Shown piece by piece: positions 11,227-21,943 of a stretch of DNA of 64,000 nt. Made by a program: the position numbers and the translations under genes. The stretch spans positions 76,769,834 through 76,833,833 of the forward strand of contig NC_065538.1 of the NCBI RefSeq assembly GCF_932294415.1. Reading direction: 5' to 3'. Positions within the stretch are counted from its first letter, which is position 1. Every line of letters starts with the position of its first letter. The notes beneath the pieces were generated by a model. The model was not told the origin of the DNA and did no database searches. It saw nothing but the letters and a program-made list of their open reading frames with translations. This DNA is from Quercus robur. Taxonomy: Eukaryota; Streptophyta; Magnoliopsida; Fagales; Fagaceae.

Positions 11227-13197
11227 ATGGATAGGTCTCAATCCCTTAATGCACCTCCATATTTTGATGGAAGTAATTATGCATTTTGGAAGGTTCGTAT
11301 GAGAGCCTTTTTATGCTCTATTGATGAATCCGTGTGGGATGCTGTTGAGATGGGTTGGACCAAACCTGAAGCAGCCAAATCCACATGGGATAAGGCAGCA
11401 CTTACTGCATCTAATGCTAACAGTAAAGCACTAAATGCTATTTTCTGTGGTGTGTCTCCAGATGAATTTCACAGGATTTCTCACATTATTATTGCCAAAG
11501 ATGCATGGGAGATTCTGGAAACAACTTATGAAGGCACGAAGAAGGTGAAAGATACCAAGTTACAAATGCTGACCACTCGGTTTGAGGAGCTCAAGATGAG
11601 TGAGGATGAGTCTTTCGACTCGTTCTATGGGAAGTTAAATGAAGTAGTTGTCAGCAAGTTTAACTTGGGGGAGAAGATGGAGGATTCTAAGATTGTAAGG
11701 AAGATCCTTCGATCATTGCCGGAAAGCTTCCGTGCCAAAGTGACAGCCATTGAAGAGAGCAAGGATCTTGACGACATCAAGGTGCAGGAGCTGGTTGGTT
11801 CTTTACAGACCTATGAAATGTCGCTGCCAAATCAACGGAAGGGTAAATCCATTGCTCTAAAGACCGTTAATGAGAAGGTGGAAGATCAAGGCTCGTCAGG
11901 AGAAGATATGGTTGACAAGGATGTAGCCTATCTTGTTAAAAATTTCAAGAAGTTTTTGAAATTCAAAAACAATGGAAAATTTGATGATAAGAGAAATTTC
12001 CAAAATTCTGGAAGGGAGAAGAGGGATTTCAAGAGGAAAGATGGAAAAGAATCCCAATCCACACAAGGTGTTACTTGTTTTGAATGCAACGGGCATGGAC
12101 ACTTCAAGAGGGAATGTCCTAACTATTTGAAATCAAAAGGCAAGGTGTACGCCACGACTTTGAGTGATTCAGATTCGTCCGACTCAGAATCTGAGGAGAG
12201 CTGTGATGGAGAAGGGAACTACTCAGCTTTCATGACTATTGCTCATGTTGAGTCTTCGGATGAATTGAATTTGCTTGTTCAAGACCTTGGAGAACATAGT
12301 GAGGATGACTCACTAGGAATTGTTGAAGAATCAGAAGCTGAAGAAGAAGAAAGCACAGCTACTCTTCAAGAAAATTACAATTCACTGTTGGAGAAATCTG
12401 GCGAATACACAAGGGTGGCCAAGGCTGCAGTGAGAAAGATGAAGAAGGCTGAGGAGGACTACAAAAGTCTCCTAATCCGGTATAGGGAGGCCAAATGCGA
12501 GATTGAAACCCTTAATGGTGAGCTGTCCGAAGCCTACACTAAAGTGAGATTCCTTGAGAATGAGGTTGTTCAAGCAAATGCAAAAATAGAGAGGGTCACC
12601 ACCAAGAAGCTTGATGATGTTATATCATCTCAAAAGAGCTTCTCAGACAAATCCGGACTGGGATATACCGGAGGAAGTAGCTCAACTGGAAATGTCACTA
12701 AAGAAGTGAAGTTTGTGAAGTCCAAAGATCCAGTTGTAGCTGACTCTACTAGTGCGAACCTCGAGGTGGAGGAGAAGAAGAATGTGGTGGACCAACGGAT
12801 GCTGAATCATCATAATCAGTATGTGGGCAGGTCTGAGTCTCGTGCCAAGTCACGTCCTCGACCACAAAGAGGTCCTAGAGGAATGTATGTGTGCCATTAC
12901 TGTGGACTTCAAGGGCACACTCGACCAAATTGCCAAAAGCTGAGAGCAAAGAACAGTGCTACTCCTCAAAGGTCAGGAGGACCAAGAGTTGATAGGAGAA
13001 CGTGGGCAGGGGATCAACCTAGAGAGCAAAACGGAGATCCCGGAATGATGAACGTGATGAAGATGATTGGTGCATTCACCAACTGCTTGGAAAGCTTCTC
13101 ACGAAGGTTTGAAAGCCCTAACTCCCGTACCCAATCCTCTAAGGAAATCACCCCAAACGCAAGTGTCGTGTGGGTGAAAAGGGGTACTCATGCATAA
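11227..13197 (+). CDS. gag: Gag polyprotein of the LTR element, two zinc knuckles
   Basis: A 656-aa frame from ATG 11227; the codons upstream lie in the leader and lack an ATG. The N-terminus (residues about 8-215) has the copia Gag fold of the DUF4219/UBN2 type, with FDGSNYAFWKVRM and a central conserved LTTRFEELKM stretch. A CCHC knuckle (C-x2-C-x4-H-x4-C) is at about residue 284 (CFECNGHGHFKREC). An acidic segment and a coiled coil (about residues 385-465) follow. A second CCHC knuckle is at about residue 556 (CHYCGLQGHTRPNC). Gag forms the virus-like particle and binds element RNA. This Gag is about twice the usual copia length, and no protease follows. The frame is fully open, which fits a young insertion. 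Confidence 0.9.
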   Translation: MDRSQSLNAPPYFDGSNYAFWKVRMRAFLCSIDESVWDAVEMGWTKPEAAKSTWDKAALTASNANSKALNAIFCGVSPDEFHRISHIIIAKDAWEILETTYEGTKKVKDTKLQMLTTRFEELKMSEDESFDSFYGKLNEVVVSKFNLGEKMEDSKIVRKILRSLPESFRAKVTAIEESKDLDDIKVQELVGSLQTYEMSLPNQRKGKSIALKTVNEKVEDQGSSGEDMVDKDVAYLVKNFKKFLKFKNNGKFDDKRNFQNSGREKRDFKRKDGKESQSTQGVTCFECNGHGHFKRECPNYLKSKGKVYATTLSDSDSSDSESEESCDGEGNYSAFMTIAHVESSDELNLLVQDLGEHSEDDSLGIVEESEAEEEESTATLQENYNSLLEKSGEYTRVAKAAVRKMKKAEEDYKSLLIRYREAKCEIETLNGELSEAYTKVRFLENEVVQANAKIERVTTKKLDDVISSQKSFSDKSGLGYTGGSSSTGNVTKEVKFVKSKDPVVADSTSANLEVEEKKNVVDQRMLNHHNQYVGRSESRAKSRPRPQRGPRGMYVCHYCGLQGHTRPNCQKLRAKNSATPQRSGGPRVDRRTWAGDQPREQNGDPGMMNVMKMIGAFTNCLESFSRRFESPNSRTQSSKEITPNASVVWVKRGTHA

Positions 13198-14640
13198 GCA
13201 TTACAACATGTCCATGCATTAATACTTCCTATGCTTTGTGACTATGTTTGTTTGGTATGCTTGTTGTTTTTGATTTTGGTTGTTTGTTTGTGAATATCTC
13301 TTAATTGTGTTTTATCATTCTTTTTGTTTCTTGAGTCAAAAATCCAGAAATCACATAAAGAATTTGAAAATCTAAACATTTGATTGACTTTGTTGAGTTT
13401 TTGTCTTAAAACTCGTTTTGCCTTGTACCTTTGTGCTAATGGCTTTGTGCATTGTCGAGCATTGCTTGTTTTCATGCACTCATATCACTTTGGGAAAAAT
13501 CTTGAAATCTATGTGATTGTTGTAAATAGATCTTCAAACTTGTCATGAATGATTAGTGAATGGTTATGTTGATCTTGAAACATGCATAGACTTGTGTCTA
13601 TATTTCTTCCCACTTTTTATTTTTTTTGCTAAAAAGAGCTCACTAAATGTAAATCTCCAAATGAAAAGAGATATTGAGCTGCAAAAGCCTGTCGCACATT
13701 CTAGTATTTGACTAGGAAAAAGGGTAAGCGACTCTATATTAAAAGTGAAACTTCTTTCAAAAAGGCCAAAGGCCTATTCTTCAAAGAAAAATGTTATTTA
13801 TCCCTCTCACAATGAGAGATGATTGCCTCAAAAGATCAAATGTTATGGCTGAAAGTGGAGTCAAATGAAAGGCTCCAAGTTATGTTATCAAGTTGTGTGG
13901 GAAGTCATATATTCATATTTCTATAATTGAGATTGGTCACATGATCTAGTGCTAATTGTGTATGCCTTGGTTGAATTGATCATTGAAGCTTCACATTAGA
14001 CAAAGGACTATTTCATTGTTGATATCCACACACAACACACAAGTTTATGTTTGATAAATGCCATATTCATTTGTGTGATTGTACTTGATAAAATGTGTTT
14101 TCACATACTCAATCTTTGTTAATTCAAGCACAAAAAGATTTTTGAGTGTTTTAGGTGTTTTTGGAAAGTGTTTTGCTGAAAAATCTGAAAATTTCAAAAA
14201 TACAGTTTTGTCCTGTTTTGGCGGCTCAGTCGCGGGTGTGTCAAGTCGCGAGAATCAGTCGCATCTTCGCTGGTCAGTTTTGGCGACTTGTTCGCGAGTG
14301 GAAGGTCCAGTCGCGAGATTCACTCAGAGATTTTCGCGGCTCAGCTCGCGACTCACTCGCGGGTAGACCTTCCAGTCGCGAAAAACACTTAGAAAAATTT
14401 TTCAAAATTTTCCTCTTGAGTGCTTTGGCGGCTTGAGCTGGCGACTGTGTGGCGACTTGAACCAGTCGCGAAAATCGCGTGTTTTGCAGAAACAGGAGCA
14501 GTTTTTAAACTTTTTCAGTTTTTCCCTCGAATTTTTGTGACTGTTCATCTTCTCTCTAAACACTCTCCCTCCCAAACACTCCGTGCTCCCTTTTCCAATC
14601 TCTTGTGTTGCATCCTTACAGCCCAAAATCGTCGAGTTCC
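13198..14640 (+). other. Long non-coding spacer between gag and ORF2
   Basis: No pol-like frame is open on either strand. Bases 14220-14480 carry many TCGCGA-type motifs like those in the LTR. Bases 14530-14640 are pyrimidine-rich and resemble a 5' leader that ends at a candidate splice donor (TTCCAG/GTATGG near 14642). Confidence 0.6.
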
Positions 14641-14642
14641 AG

Positions 14643-15222
14643 GTATGGGTTTTCTGATTTTCACTCTTTTCTACTTGATTTTGTGCTTTTACCCTCGATT
14701 TTTCGCATTTGATTGTGTCTTTGAAATGGGTTTGTGGTTCGGTCTCTGCTTTTTGTTCTTGCTTAGCTTGTGGATTCTGTTGTTATAGGTTGTGTTAATG
14801 ATAGTCTTTGTCCTATTGCTCTTGTGCTTAGCTAAGTATTCCTTTCATTTCATTCTGAACTATGAGCTGTTGAGATGTTACTTTTGGTTCTGTTGAAATT
14901 GTGTGTTTTCCTTTGCAAGATGTGCATGTGTGTTAATCTGTGGGAAGATTCTGTTAGGCTCAATATTTTGTGTGTATGTCATATCATTTTCCATAATCTG
15001 CCTCAATGTCATTTATTTGCCTTCAGGATAGCTTCACCATGTTGTTCATGTGTTTCCTATCCTAGGATTAGTTTATCTATATGGTTGAACTAAATTGCTT
15101 GCTGGTTAAGTGTTTGAAGTTCACTTGTTTGATTGATATCTCTCTCTGTTAAATACATGGTACTGACTGGTTGTGCACATATATTGTTATATGTTGTTGT
15201 GGCCTTTTCTGATTGTTCACAG
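14643..15222 (+). other. Candidate 5'-UTR intron upstream of ORF2
   Basis: A GTATGG donor at about 14643 and a pyrimidine-rich TTGTTCACAG acceptor ending at 15222 enclose a T-rich 580-bp stretch. The acceptor is directly followed by the ATG of ORF2. This is an inferred intron; only RNA reads can confirm it. Confidence 0.45.
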
Positions 15223-16299
15223 ATGGCCCCTTCACCCCAGAAGAAGAAATCTACTGCTAAAAGGGCTGACAAAAGACTTAAGATGGATCCTAGATTGTTT
15301 AGGTCAGTTCATCATTTTGAGAGATACAAGGATAACTTCTTGAATGCAGGAATCATTCAAGAAAGATTTGTGGATTTGGACGATCTAAGGCAAACTTTTA
15401 TTCCCCGTTGTTTTGAAGGAAGAGGATGGGACAAACTTTTGAGTGATTTCCCTTTGGTGTGTGAACCTCTGATTAGAGAATTTTATTCAAATGCTGTGAT
15501 AAAGGAGAATGAGTTAAATTGCTGGGTTAGAGGGAAAGAATTCATCTTGGATGCACATGTCATAGATGATGTACTAGGGCTTGAGGGTTTGGATGATGAG
15601 GAGTTTATAAATTTCAAGGATAGGAGTGTCTCTATTGAAACAGTTCAACAGAGGATAGGTGGGCAGAGAGAAGGGAAGTGTTTGAATACCACTGCCTTTC
15701 CAGTGGACATGAGGGTTCTCACCATAATCATGATGTTTAACCTTTATCCTATTAAGAAGTTGACCACAATCAATTGTGCTAGAGCAATTTTTCTGATGGA
15801 TCTCAAAGAGAAGAACTTCATAGATATAAGTTCCCACATCTTTGACATCATTGTGGATGAGACAAGAACAACATCTAGACCAAAACTGATCTTTCCTAGT
15901 CTCCTAATGAGGATTTTTCGAAGGAAGGGTGTTCAAATTCCTCAAGACATCAGTCACATGTCTACACCCTCTGCAATCAACAAACTTACCTGCAAAAGGA
16001 TCAGTGTTAGGCTTCCAGGAGAAGAAGATGAAGGTGATGAAGGAGAGGAAGTCCCAATGGAGACTGATGCAGAGGCAGCAGGGCATGCATCCACCTCAAC
16101 ACCAAGGAGGAGTGGCAAGAGGTCCAGAGCTTCAACTTCTGCAGATGCACCTCCAGATGCTTTCCAGATCATTCTGGAAAGGCTTGATGGGATCAGGGCA
16201 GTCCAGACTGAGCATTCTGACAGAATGAGAGCCATGCAAGACCAGATTGATGTCTTGGCTGCTACACTTGACAGCTTCACAACTCAGCATGACCAGTGA
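15223..16299 (+). CDS. ORF2 of the LTR element: plant transposon protein domain
   Basis: A 358-aa frame from ATG 15223. Residues about 20-240 look like the family annotated as putative plant transposon protein domain (PF20167, named from memory), with features such as LIREFYSNA and WVRGKEFILD and an all-helical pattern. The N-terminus is basic (PQKKKSTAKRADKRLK), a possible nuclear signal. An acidic run (EEDEGDEGEE), a Ser/Arg stretch and a C-terminal heptad-rich helix follow, ending in FTTQHDQ. The domain is common in plant repeats, but its biochemical function is unknown to me. Its position where pol would lie and the apparent private leader suggest a captured gene. No protease, RT or integrase motif is present. 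Confidence 0.7.
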   Translation: MAPSPQKKKSTAKRADKRLKMDPRLFRSVHHFERYKDNFLNAGIIQERFVDLDDLRQTFIPRCFEGRGWDKLLSDFPLVCEPLIREFYSNAVIKENELNCWVRGKEFILDAHVIDDVLGLEGLDDEEFINFKDRSVSIETVQQRIGGQREGKCLNTTAFPVDMRVLTIIMMFNLYPIKKLTTINCARAIFLMDLKEKNFIDISSHIFDIIVDETRTTSRPKLIFPSLLMRIFRRKGVQIPQDISHMSTPSAINKLTCKRISVRLPGEEDEGDEGEEVPMETDAEAAGHASTSTPRRSGKRSRASTSADAPPDAFQIILERLDGIRAVQTEHSDRMRAMQDQIDVLAATLDSFTTQHDQ

Positions 16300-17114
16300 C
16301 CCTTTGGCCATTCCATGTCAAAAAGGGGGAGAAAGTTCATTGATAATTGAAGCAGAAAAGCAGCTTTTGAGGGGGAGTAATTTGTTGAGGGGGAGTAATT
16401 AGTGTTTTTATGTTTTTTTTTTATGTTTTTAATACACTGGGTTTTGGTGTATAAACTGTTTCTAACTCTTTTCATATATTCTTGGATAAAACTTTTATAT
16501 ATGTTTGATGATGTTATTCAGGTATTTGTTGGTTTGTACCCATATGCTTTTGTAAGCTTTGAGGGTTTATGTTTTATGCATAGTTTGTAGGCCTTGTGGT
16601 TTGTACCATGCTTAAGTGCAGCCTTTATGCTATGTGAAATCAGTATTTTAAATCTAAATGTTCTGCATTGTGGTTTATGTACTGTCACTCTTGTGCCCTT
16701 GTAGGATTGTTCCTAGATGCATATGCCATGTGAGCTATGCATTGGTTGAGTGTTGAGCATACAAGTGTCTTGCCTTGTGCTTGTTAACTTGTATGTCTTT
16801 GTGTTCATTCCAAGTGTGAATGAACACTGTGATCACTACTTTGTGGTGTTCACTTGGTTGATCAAGCCATGGTTTGTTCATTAACTCCATCTTATGCTTG
16901 ATCTCTTTTTGCCTGTTTCATATGCATTAATAATTTTCTGCTTACAATGATCATGGTGTATTGTTGTGTTTCAGGAGTTTATGTTCATATGATTCAAGTG
17001 CTTCACAGCTTCTAGAGTTAGGTGTGAGTGAGTTTTGATCAACTGTTCCCAACTCACATGTTAAGTCTAGAGTCTGTTTTAGGGTTTTGTCACGGATTAG
17101 CCAAAGGGGGAGAT
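16300..17114 (+). other. 3' internal region with polypurine tracts
   Basis: Non-coding. It contains repeated GAGGGGGAG motifs (about 16326-16400) and the terminal AAAGGGGGAGATT immediately before the 3' LTR, which is the expected polypurine primer for plus-strand DNA synthesis. Confidence 0.65.
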
Positions 17115-18224
17115 TGTAAGGTTGAATTTATTCAACCATCTAATTGGCTTTATTCCGTGCCAAATTTGCTTGTAATTCAGCATTTAGTAACCCTGTATTT
17201 AGGTGGGATTGTTGTAAGGGTAGTGAGTGAGATAGTGTGAAGATTGCTCAAGAGTGTGCAAGAAAACAGAGAGTCGCGGCTGGGACTCGCGACTGGACTC
17301 GCGGCTTCAACCCGCCAGAATCTGCACACGTGCCAAGCATGCTGGAAGATGAACAGTCATGCTAGCTGGAGCACTACAGGACAAAACAGGACAACTGGCC
17401 ATACGGTTAACTCGCGACTGGAACTCGCGACTTAGTCAAGCCGCGAGGTCAAGCCGCGAGCCACCCCTGTTTTGGAAAAACCTGACGTTTCGCATTCCAC
17501 TCCTCTTCAGTATAAATACCCTTTTAACCCACGATTGAAAGAGAGCTTCCAGAGAGAATTTTGAGAGAGAAACCCTAAAGAAAAACCAGATTGTTTTACC
17601 CACAATCTCTACCTTAGAGTCTCATCAAAATCCCTCACTCTCTTCCTCTCCATTGTCAAATCCTTGAGAGGCCTTTATACCAAACCTGGTTCTCACCATT
17701 ATCATCTCTGTGAGACAGTCGTTTGGAGTTCTGGGAAGCAGTTAGGAAGGAGCCAATATTCATTGGTTGATGCTACGGTGAAGTAGCGGAATCCGGAAAG
17801 CTAGAAAAGAAAAAGGTTCGGCGCAACCTCGTTGGAGCAAGAAGCTTGGAGGGCTTAGGTGCATTGGGTAGATTAGGCTTGGAGGGTCTATTGCTGTCCT
17901 TGTATCCCAACTGTATTTTCTAGTGGATTGATTACCGCTTGGAGGGCGGCGGAGAGGTTTTTCGCCGAGGTCTTCGGTTTCCTCTTCGATAACATATCTG
18001 GTGTTATCGCTGTGTTTGCATCTTCCTTCCTCTCTATCTCTGCCTTTACATTATCTGCTGTGGTTTATTTTGTTGTGGCTTAGATAGTTGTTTAATCAAT
18101 ACCATGTTATAGCATATGTTAAGTTTCCGCACACTATTGTTTAACATATTGCGTGTGTTGATTAAATTGGTTTTTGGGGGTCTAAACGTTCAAAAGTGTT
18201 TTTGTACACGTTTTTGAACTTTCA
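17115..18224 (+). repeat. 3' LTR
   Basis: 1110 bp, the same length as the 5' LTR and apparently the same sequence, including an identical 63-codon shadow frame. Followed by the target duplication ATAAC (18225-18229). Confidence 0.9.
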
Positions 18225-18658
18225 ATAACCCTTTATCAAAAATTACATCGACCAATTCCTCTGCCTCTTTCCCCCTACCTTTACTACATTGTGACACTAC
18301 AAATTCAGACAATTCCATTGAACAAGTATTACGCCCTTTTCTTATGACATCCCTTAACAATTCACAACCTTCCTCCAACTAATCTCCCATACAAAGAACA
18401 TTGGAAAAGGCTTGATAACTCTTATCATTCACTGTAATACCCCTTTCTGAGACCAATCGATATACCGAAATTGCCTCCTTTACTCTCTGTTCCTTAGACA
18501 ATGCCCTTAACATACATCCATAAGTAGCATCCTGTAATCCAATCTTCTTAGCACAAGCTCTCTTGTAGAACATCTTTGCTGCAAAAGTCTTGCCCAAGTC
18601 ACTAAGCTTCTGAACTATTAAATCATATTCAAATAAAGGAATATTTGGAAGCAGCTCC
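18225..18658 (-). pseudogene. PPR gene relic, copy 1, 5' part
   Basis: Matches 30255-30690 of the intact PPR gene, including DLGKTFAA and KRACAKKIGLQDATYGCMLR. A TAG at 18379-18381 replaces the glutamine of the intact copy (CMEDQLEEG becomes CMGD-stop). Homology stops abruptly at about 18658, so the first 320 or so residues are absent. This edge is the right end of duplicated copy 1. Confidence 0.85.
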
Positions 18659-19023
18659 AACTTGTCGTGGAGCTGGGTGGCGTCAAAGAAGATGTGGAGG
18701 TAGTGGGTCTAGGGGTTTTTATGGAGGTGGGGTAGAAAGAGATGGTTTTTATGGAGGTGGGGTAGAAAGAGATGGAGTGGTTGTTAAGGTGGATTATGTT
18801 GGATTTGGATCGGGATTAGAGGGATTGGAGCTCCAAGAGTTGGACCGAGTCGGTGGAACCAATTGAGGTTGAGATGAGAAGAAGGGAAATGAGGAGGAGG
18901 AGGGGGAGAGAGTGAGTGGGAGACATGGTTGTGGATTTTGGGGGTTACAGATATAGGGTCCATTTGGATACAGTTGAAAACTGAAAACACTATAGCAAAA
19001 TAATTTTTAAATGTGTGAATAAT
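18659..19023. other. Spacer between the two duplicated copies, plus MITE end
   Basis: No gene is recognised. A 27-bp unit with TTTTATGGAGGTGGGGTAG is repeated at about 18717 and 18747. Bases 18956-19023 are one end of the Tourist-like MITE family (GGGTCCATTTGGATAC) also seen at 32001, 39502, 48369 and 51826. Confidence 0.5.
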
Positions 19024-19898
19024 ACCATGAGACCAATTTTTAATGAAAAAGTTGCTAAAAAGTGAAATTTATAGGTCCTGTGAACAGTGCATGGAACCGA
19101 CTAGTGTGTTGAAAAGTCAAATATTACAGCTACTATTCACTCTTTTTTACTTTTCATATGCCTTGGTGCATTGTTCATGAAAAAAAAGAAAAAAAAAAGA
19201 GAAAACACGCAAACATGAATGTGCAAAATGTGAAAACGTTGAATCCAAACCACACCATAGAGTTTGGTTTGTTTTTGTTCGAAGAGGATGGAGATTTTTT
19301 TGAGGAGACTTTGACTTTGACTTTTGGACTTTGTTACCAATGGCTACATGTCAATTTACTTGCATTTGTGGCAGGAGAATCGGAAAATGGTCTGGTTCTT
19401 AGTTTTAGGAGTGTGAAGCAAACTTGCCAACTCACTAAAACTGACCCGATCTAACCTAACCATGGGACCCATTTTTAATGAAAAAGTTGCTAAAAAGTGA
19501 AATTTGTAGGTCCCGTGAACAGTGCACGGGATCGACTAGTATGCTGAAAAGTCAAATATTACGGCTACTATTCACTCTTTTTTACTGTTCATATGCCTTG
19601 GTGCATTGTTCATGAAAAAAAGAAAAGAAAAGAAAGAGAGAACACGCAAATATGAATGTGCAAAATGTGAAAACTCTAAATCCAAACCACACCATAGAGT
19701 TTGGTTTGTTTTTGTTCGGAGAGGATGGAGATTTTTTTGAGGAGACTTTGACTTTGACTTCTGGACTTTGTTACCAATGGCTACATGTCATTTTACTTGC
19801 ATTTGTGGCAGGAGAACAGGAAAATGGTCTGGTTCTTAGTTTTAGGAGTGTGAAGCAAACTTGCCAACTCACTAAAACTGACCCGATCTAACCTAACC
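19024..19898. repeat. Tandem duplication, two units of about 435 bp
   Basis: Units 19024-19458 and 19459-19898 match closely from ACCATGRGACC to ACCCGATCTAACCTA. They include MITE-derived sequence and the same open stretch around HTIEFGLFLFEEDGDFFEE on the plus strand. The frame is similar in both but resembles no known protein, so I treat it as a repeat. Confidence 0.75.
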
Positions 19899-20061
19899 TG
19901 CGGGATTATGTCACTTCTTAAGGGTTGTTGGATTGAGTTGGGTTATGGAATTTTTTTTTAACAGTGAGTTGGGATGGGTTCAAGTTATAAAATTCATAAA
20001 TCCACTTAATACGACTCGACCCATCTATATTTTATATATTTTTAAATTTAAAAAATATATA

Positions 20062-21165
20062 TGTAAGGTTGAATTTAATTAACCATCTTATTGGCTTTAT
20101 TCTGTACCAAATTTGCTTGTATTTCAGTATTTAGTAACCCTGTGTTTAGGTGGGTTTGTTGTAAGGGTAGTGAATGAGATGGAGTGTTGATTGCTCAAGA
20201 GTGTGCAAGAAAACAGAGACTTGCGGCTTGATCTCACGGGTGGCTTGCGGCTGCAAGCCGCCAGATGCAGCACACATGCCAAGCGTGCCAGAAGGTGAAC
20301 AGTCATGCTAGCTGGAGCACTACAAGACAAAACAGGACAACTGGCCATACGGTCATCTCGCGACTGGATCTCGCGACTTAGTCAAGTTGCGAGGCCAAGC
20401 CGCGAGCCACCCCTGTTTTGTAAAACCTAACGTTTCACATTCCTCACTCATTCCAGTATAAATACCCTTTATACCCACATATGAAAGAGAGCTTCTAGAG
20501 AGAATTTTGAGAGAGAAACCCTAAAGAAAAACAAGATTGATTCACCTACAATCTATATATTAGAGTCTCTTCAAATTCCTCAACTTTCTTCCTCTCCATT
20601 GTCAAATCCTTGAGAGGCATTTTACCAAAACCTTGTTCTCACCATATTCATCACTGTGAGAAGGCTGTTTGGTTTTTTGGGAAGCAGTTAGGAAGGAACC
20701 AATTTACATTGGTTGATGCTACGGTCTAATAGCAGAATCCGGGAAGCTAGAAAAGAAAAAGGTTCGGCGCAACTTCGTTGGAGCAAGAAGCTTGGAGAGC
20801 TTAAGTGCACTGGGTAAATTAGGCTTGGAGGGTCTATTGATGTCCATGTATCCCAACTACATTTTCTAGTGGATTGTTTACCGCTTGGAGGGCGGCGGAG
20901 AGGTTTTACGCCGAAGGCTTTGATTTCCTCTTCGATAACAAATCGCGTGTTGTCTTTGTGTTTGCATCTTCCTTTCCTTTATCTTTGCCTTTTATTATCT
21001 GCTGTGGGTTGTGATTTTAATTTGGCTTAGATAGTTTTTCCAATTTTATATTATAGCTTATATTCATTTTCCGCACACTAGTTGTTTGACATAAAACTTG
21101 AATTGGTTAATTTGTAAATTGGGGGTCTAAACGTTCAAGGGTGTTTATACACATATTTGAACTTT

Positions 21166-21167
<2 letters not shown>
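20062..21167. mobile_element. Second solo LTR of the same family
   Basis: 1106 bp, TGTAAGGTTGAATTTA to GAACTTTCA, with a TATAAATA box near 20457. ATATA flanks both ends (20057-20061 and 21168-21172), but the site is an AT repeat so the duplication is only suggestive. It is more like the solo LTR at 8539 than the LTRs at 10042 and 17115, so at least two subfamilies are present. Confidence 0.85.
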
Positions 21168-21203
<36 letters not shown>

Positions 21204-21943
21204 ATTTTTTATTTACTTTTTTGCTCTTTTTCCTAAATAAAACTCAAACCCTATGTTCTCCTTATATAGTTTATGAAGGGATTTAAGACTATAATTGTCT
21301 ATTTAATCCATGCAAGTCCATGTAATCCTAAATTTTATTGAAGATTTGCCACATGTGAAGCCTAAAAAGCTCTAAACAACTCAAATGGAAAAGCCTCGAG
21401 TTGTGCTTCTGTAACTATATATAGTAATATTAGGTAGATTAGACATTAGATTAAATTTGATTTTAATTTTTTTGAAAGATTTGAAAAAGATTTCGAATAA
21501 TTAAGATATATTGTGAAATTCAAATTTACTTTTATAAATCTTAATTATTTATCTATTTATTCATTGTGAATGGATAGATTGGCTTGGCTCGATGTGATGT
21601 ATGAAGAGGCCAGACCATGTGTGCCATGTTTCATCATCGGAGAAATCTCCAGATGTTGCAACCATGGCTGCAACCTGCAAGTTTCTTTGATCATGTCACT
21701 CTCCCTTCACATTCGTGGTCCATGAGATGATAACAGATGATGAGAAGGTCACTAGATCTAAAACAAATTTTTTCAAGCGGACCTAGGTCTGTAAGGATTA
21801 ACAATATCACCATTTTGTTGATTAGTTGGTGTGGACTCACGTTTGGGACATCGACTAAACGTTCTTTGAATCGATGAGAGCCCCTGCAACCACAATTGGA
21901 TCTGAAATATTTTTTTTGAATAAGGCGGTGTTCATGCTGTCAG
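21168..21943. other. Intergenic with AT microsatellite
   Basis: A TA dinucleotide run at about 21168-21196, then AT-rich sequence with no recognisable gene. Homology with copy 1 starts at about 21966. Confidence 0.5.

Larger units (their letters stand above)
10042..18224 (+). mobile_element. Non-autonomous copia-like LTR element: gag plus an extra ORF, no pol
   Basis: An 8183-bp element has two LTRs of 1110 bp each (10042-11151 and 17115-18224), apparently identical wherever compared, and a 5-bp target duplication ATAAC (10037-10041, 18225-18229). The primer site TGGTATCAGAGC (11154-11165), complementary to initiator Met-tRNA, follows the 5' LTR. A polypurine tract AAAGGGGGAGA precedes the 3' LTR. 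Between them are a long gag and a second ORF on the plus strand. I see no protease, integrase, reverse transcriptase or RNase H motif, so movement would need pol from another element. This layout resembles the TR-GAG class of gag-only non-autonomous elements, with an added coding unit. Near-identical LTRs indicate a recent insertion. Confidence 0.9.

Noticed and set aside
15904-16280. Minus-strand frames under ORF2
   Set aside because: Shadows of the plus-strand ORF2, which has the clear domain pattern.
10042-18224. Integrated pararetrovirus
   Set aside because: No viral coat, movement or RT motif; LTRs, PBS and target duplication show an LTR retroelement.
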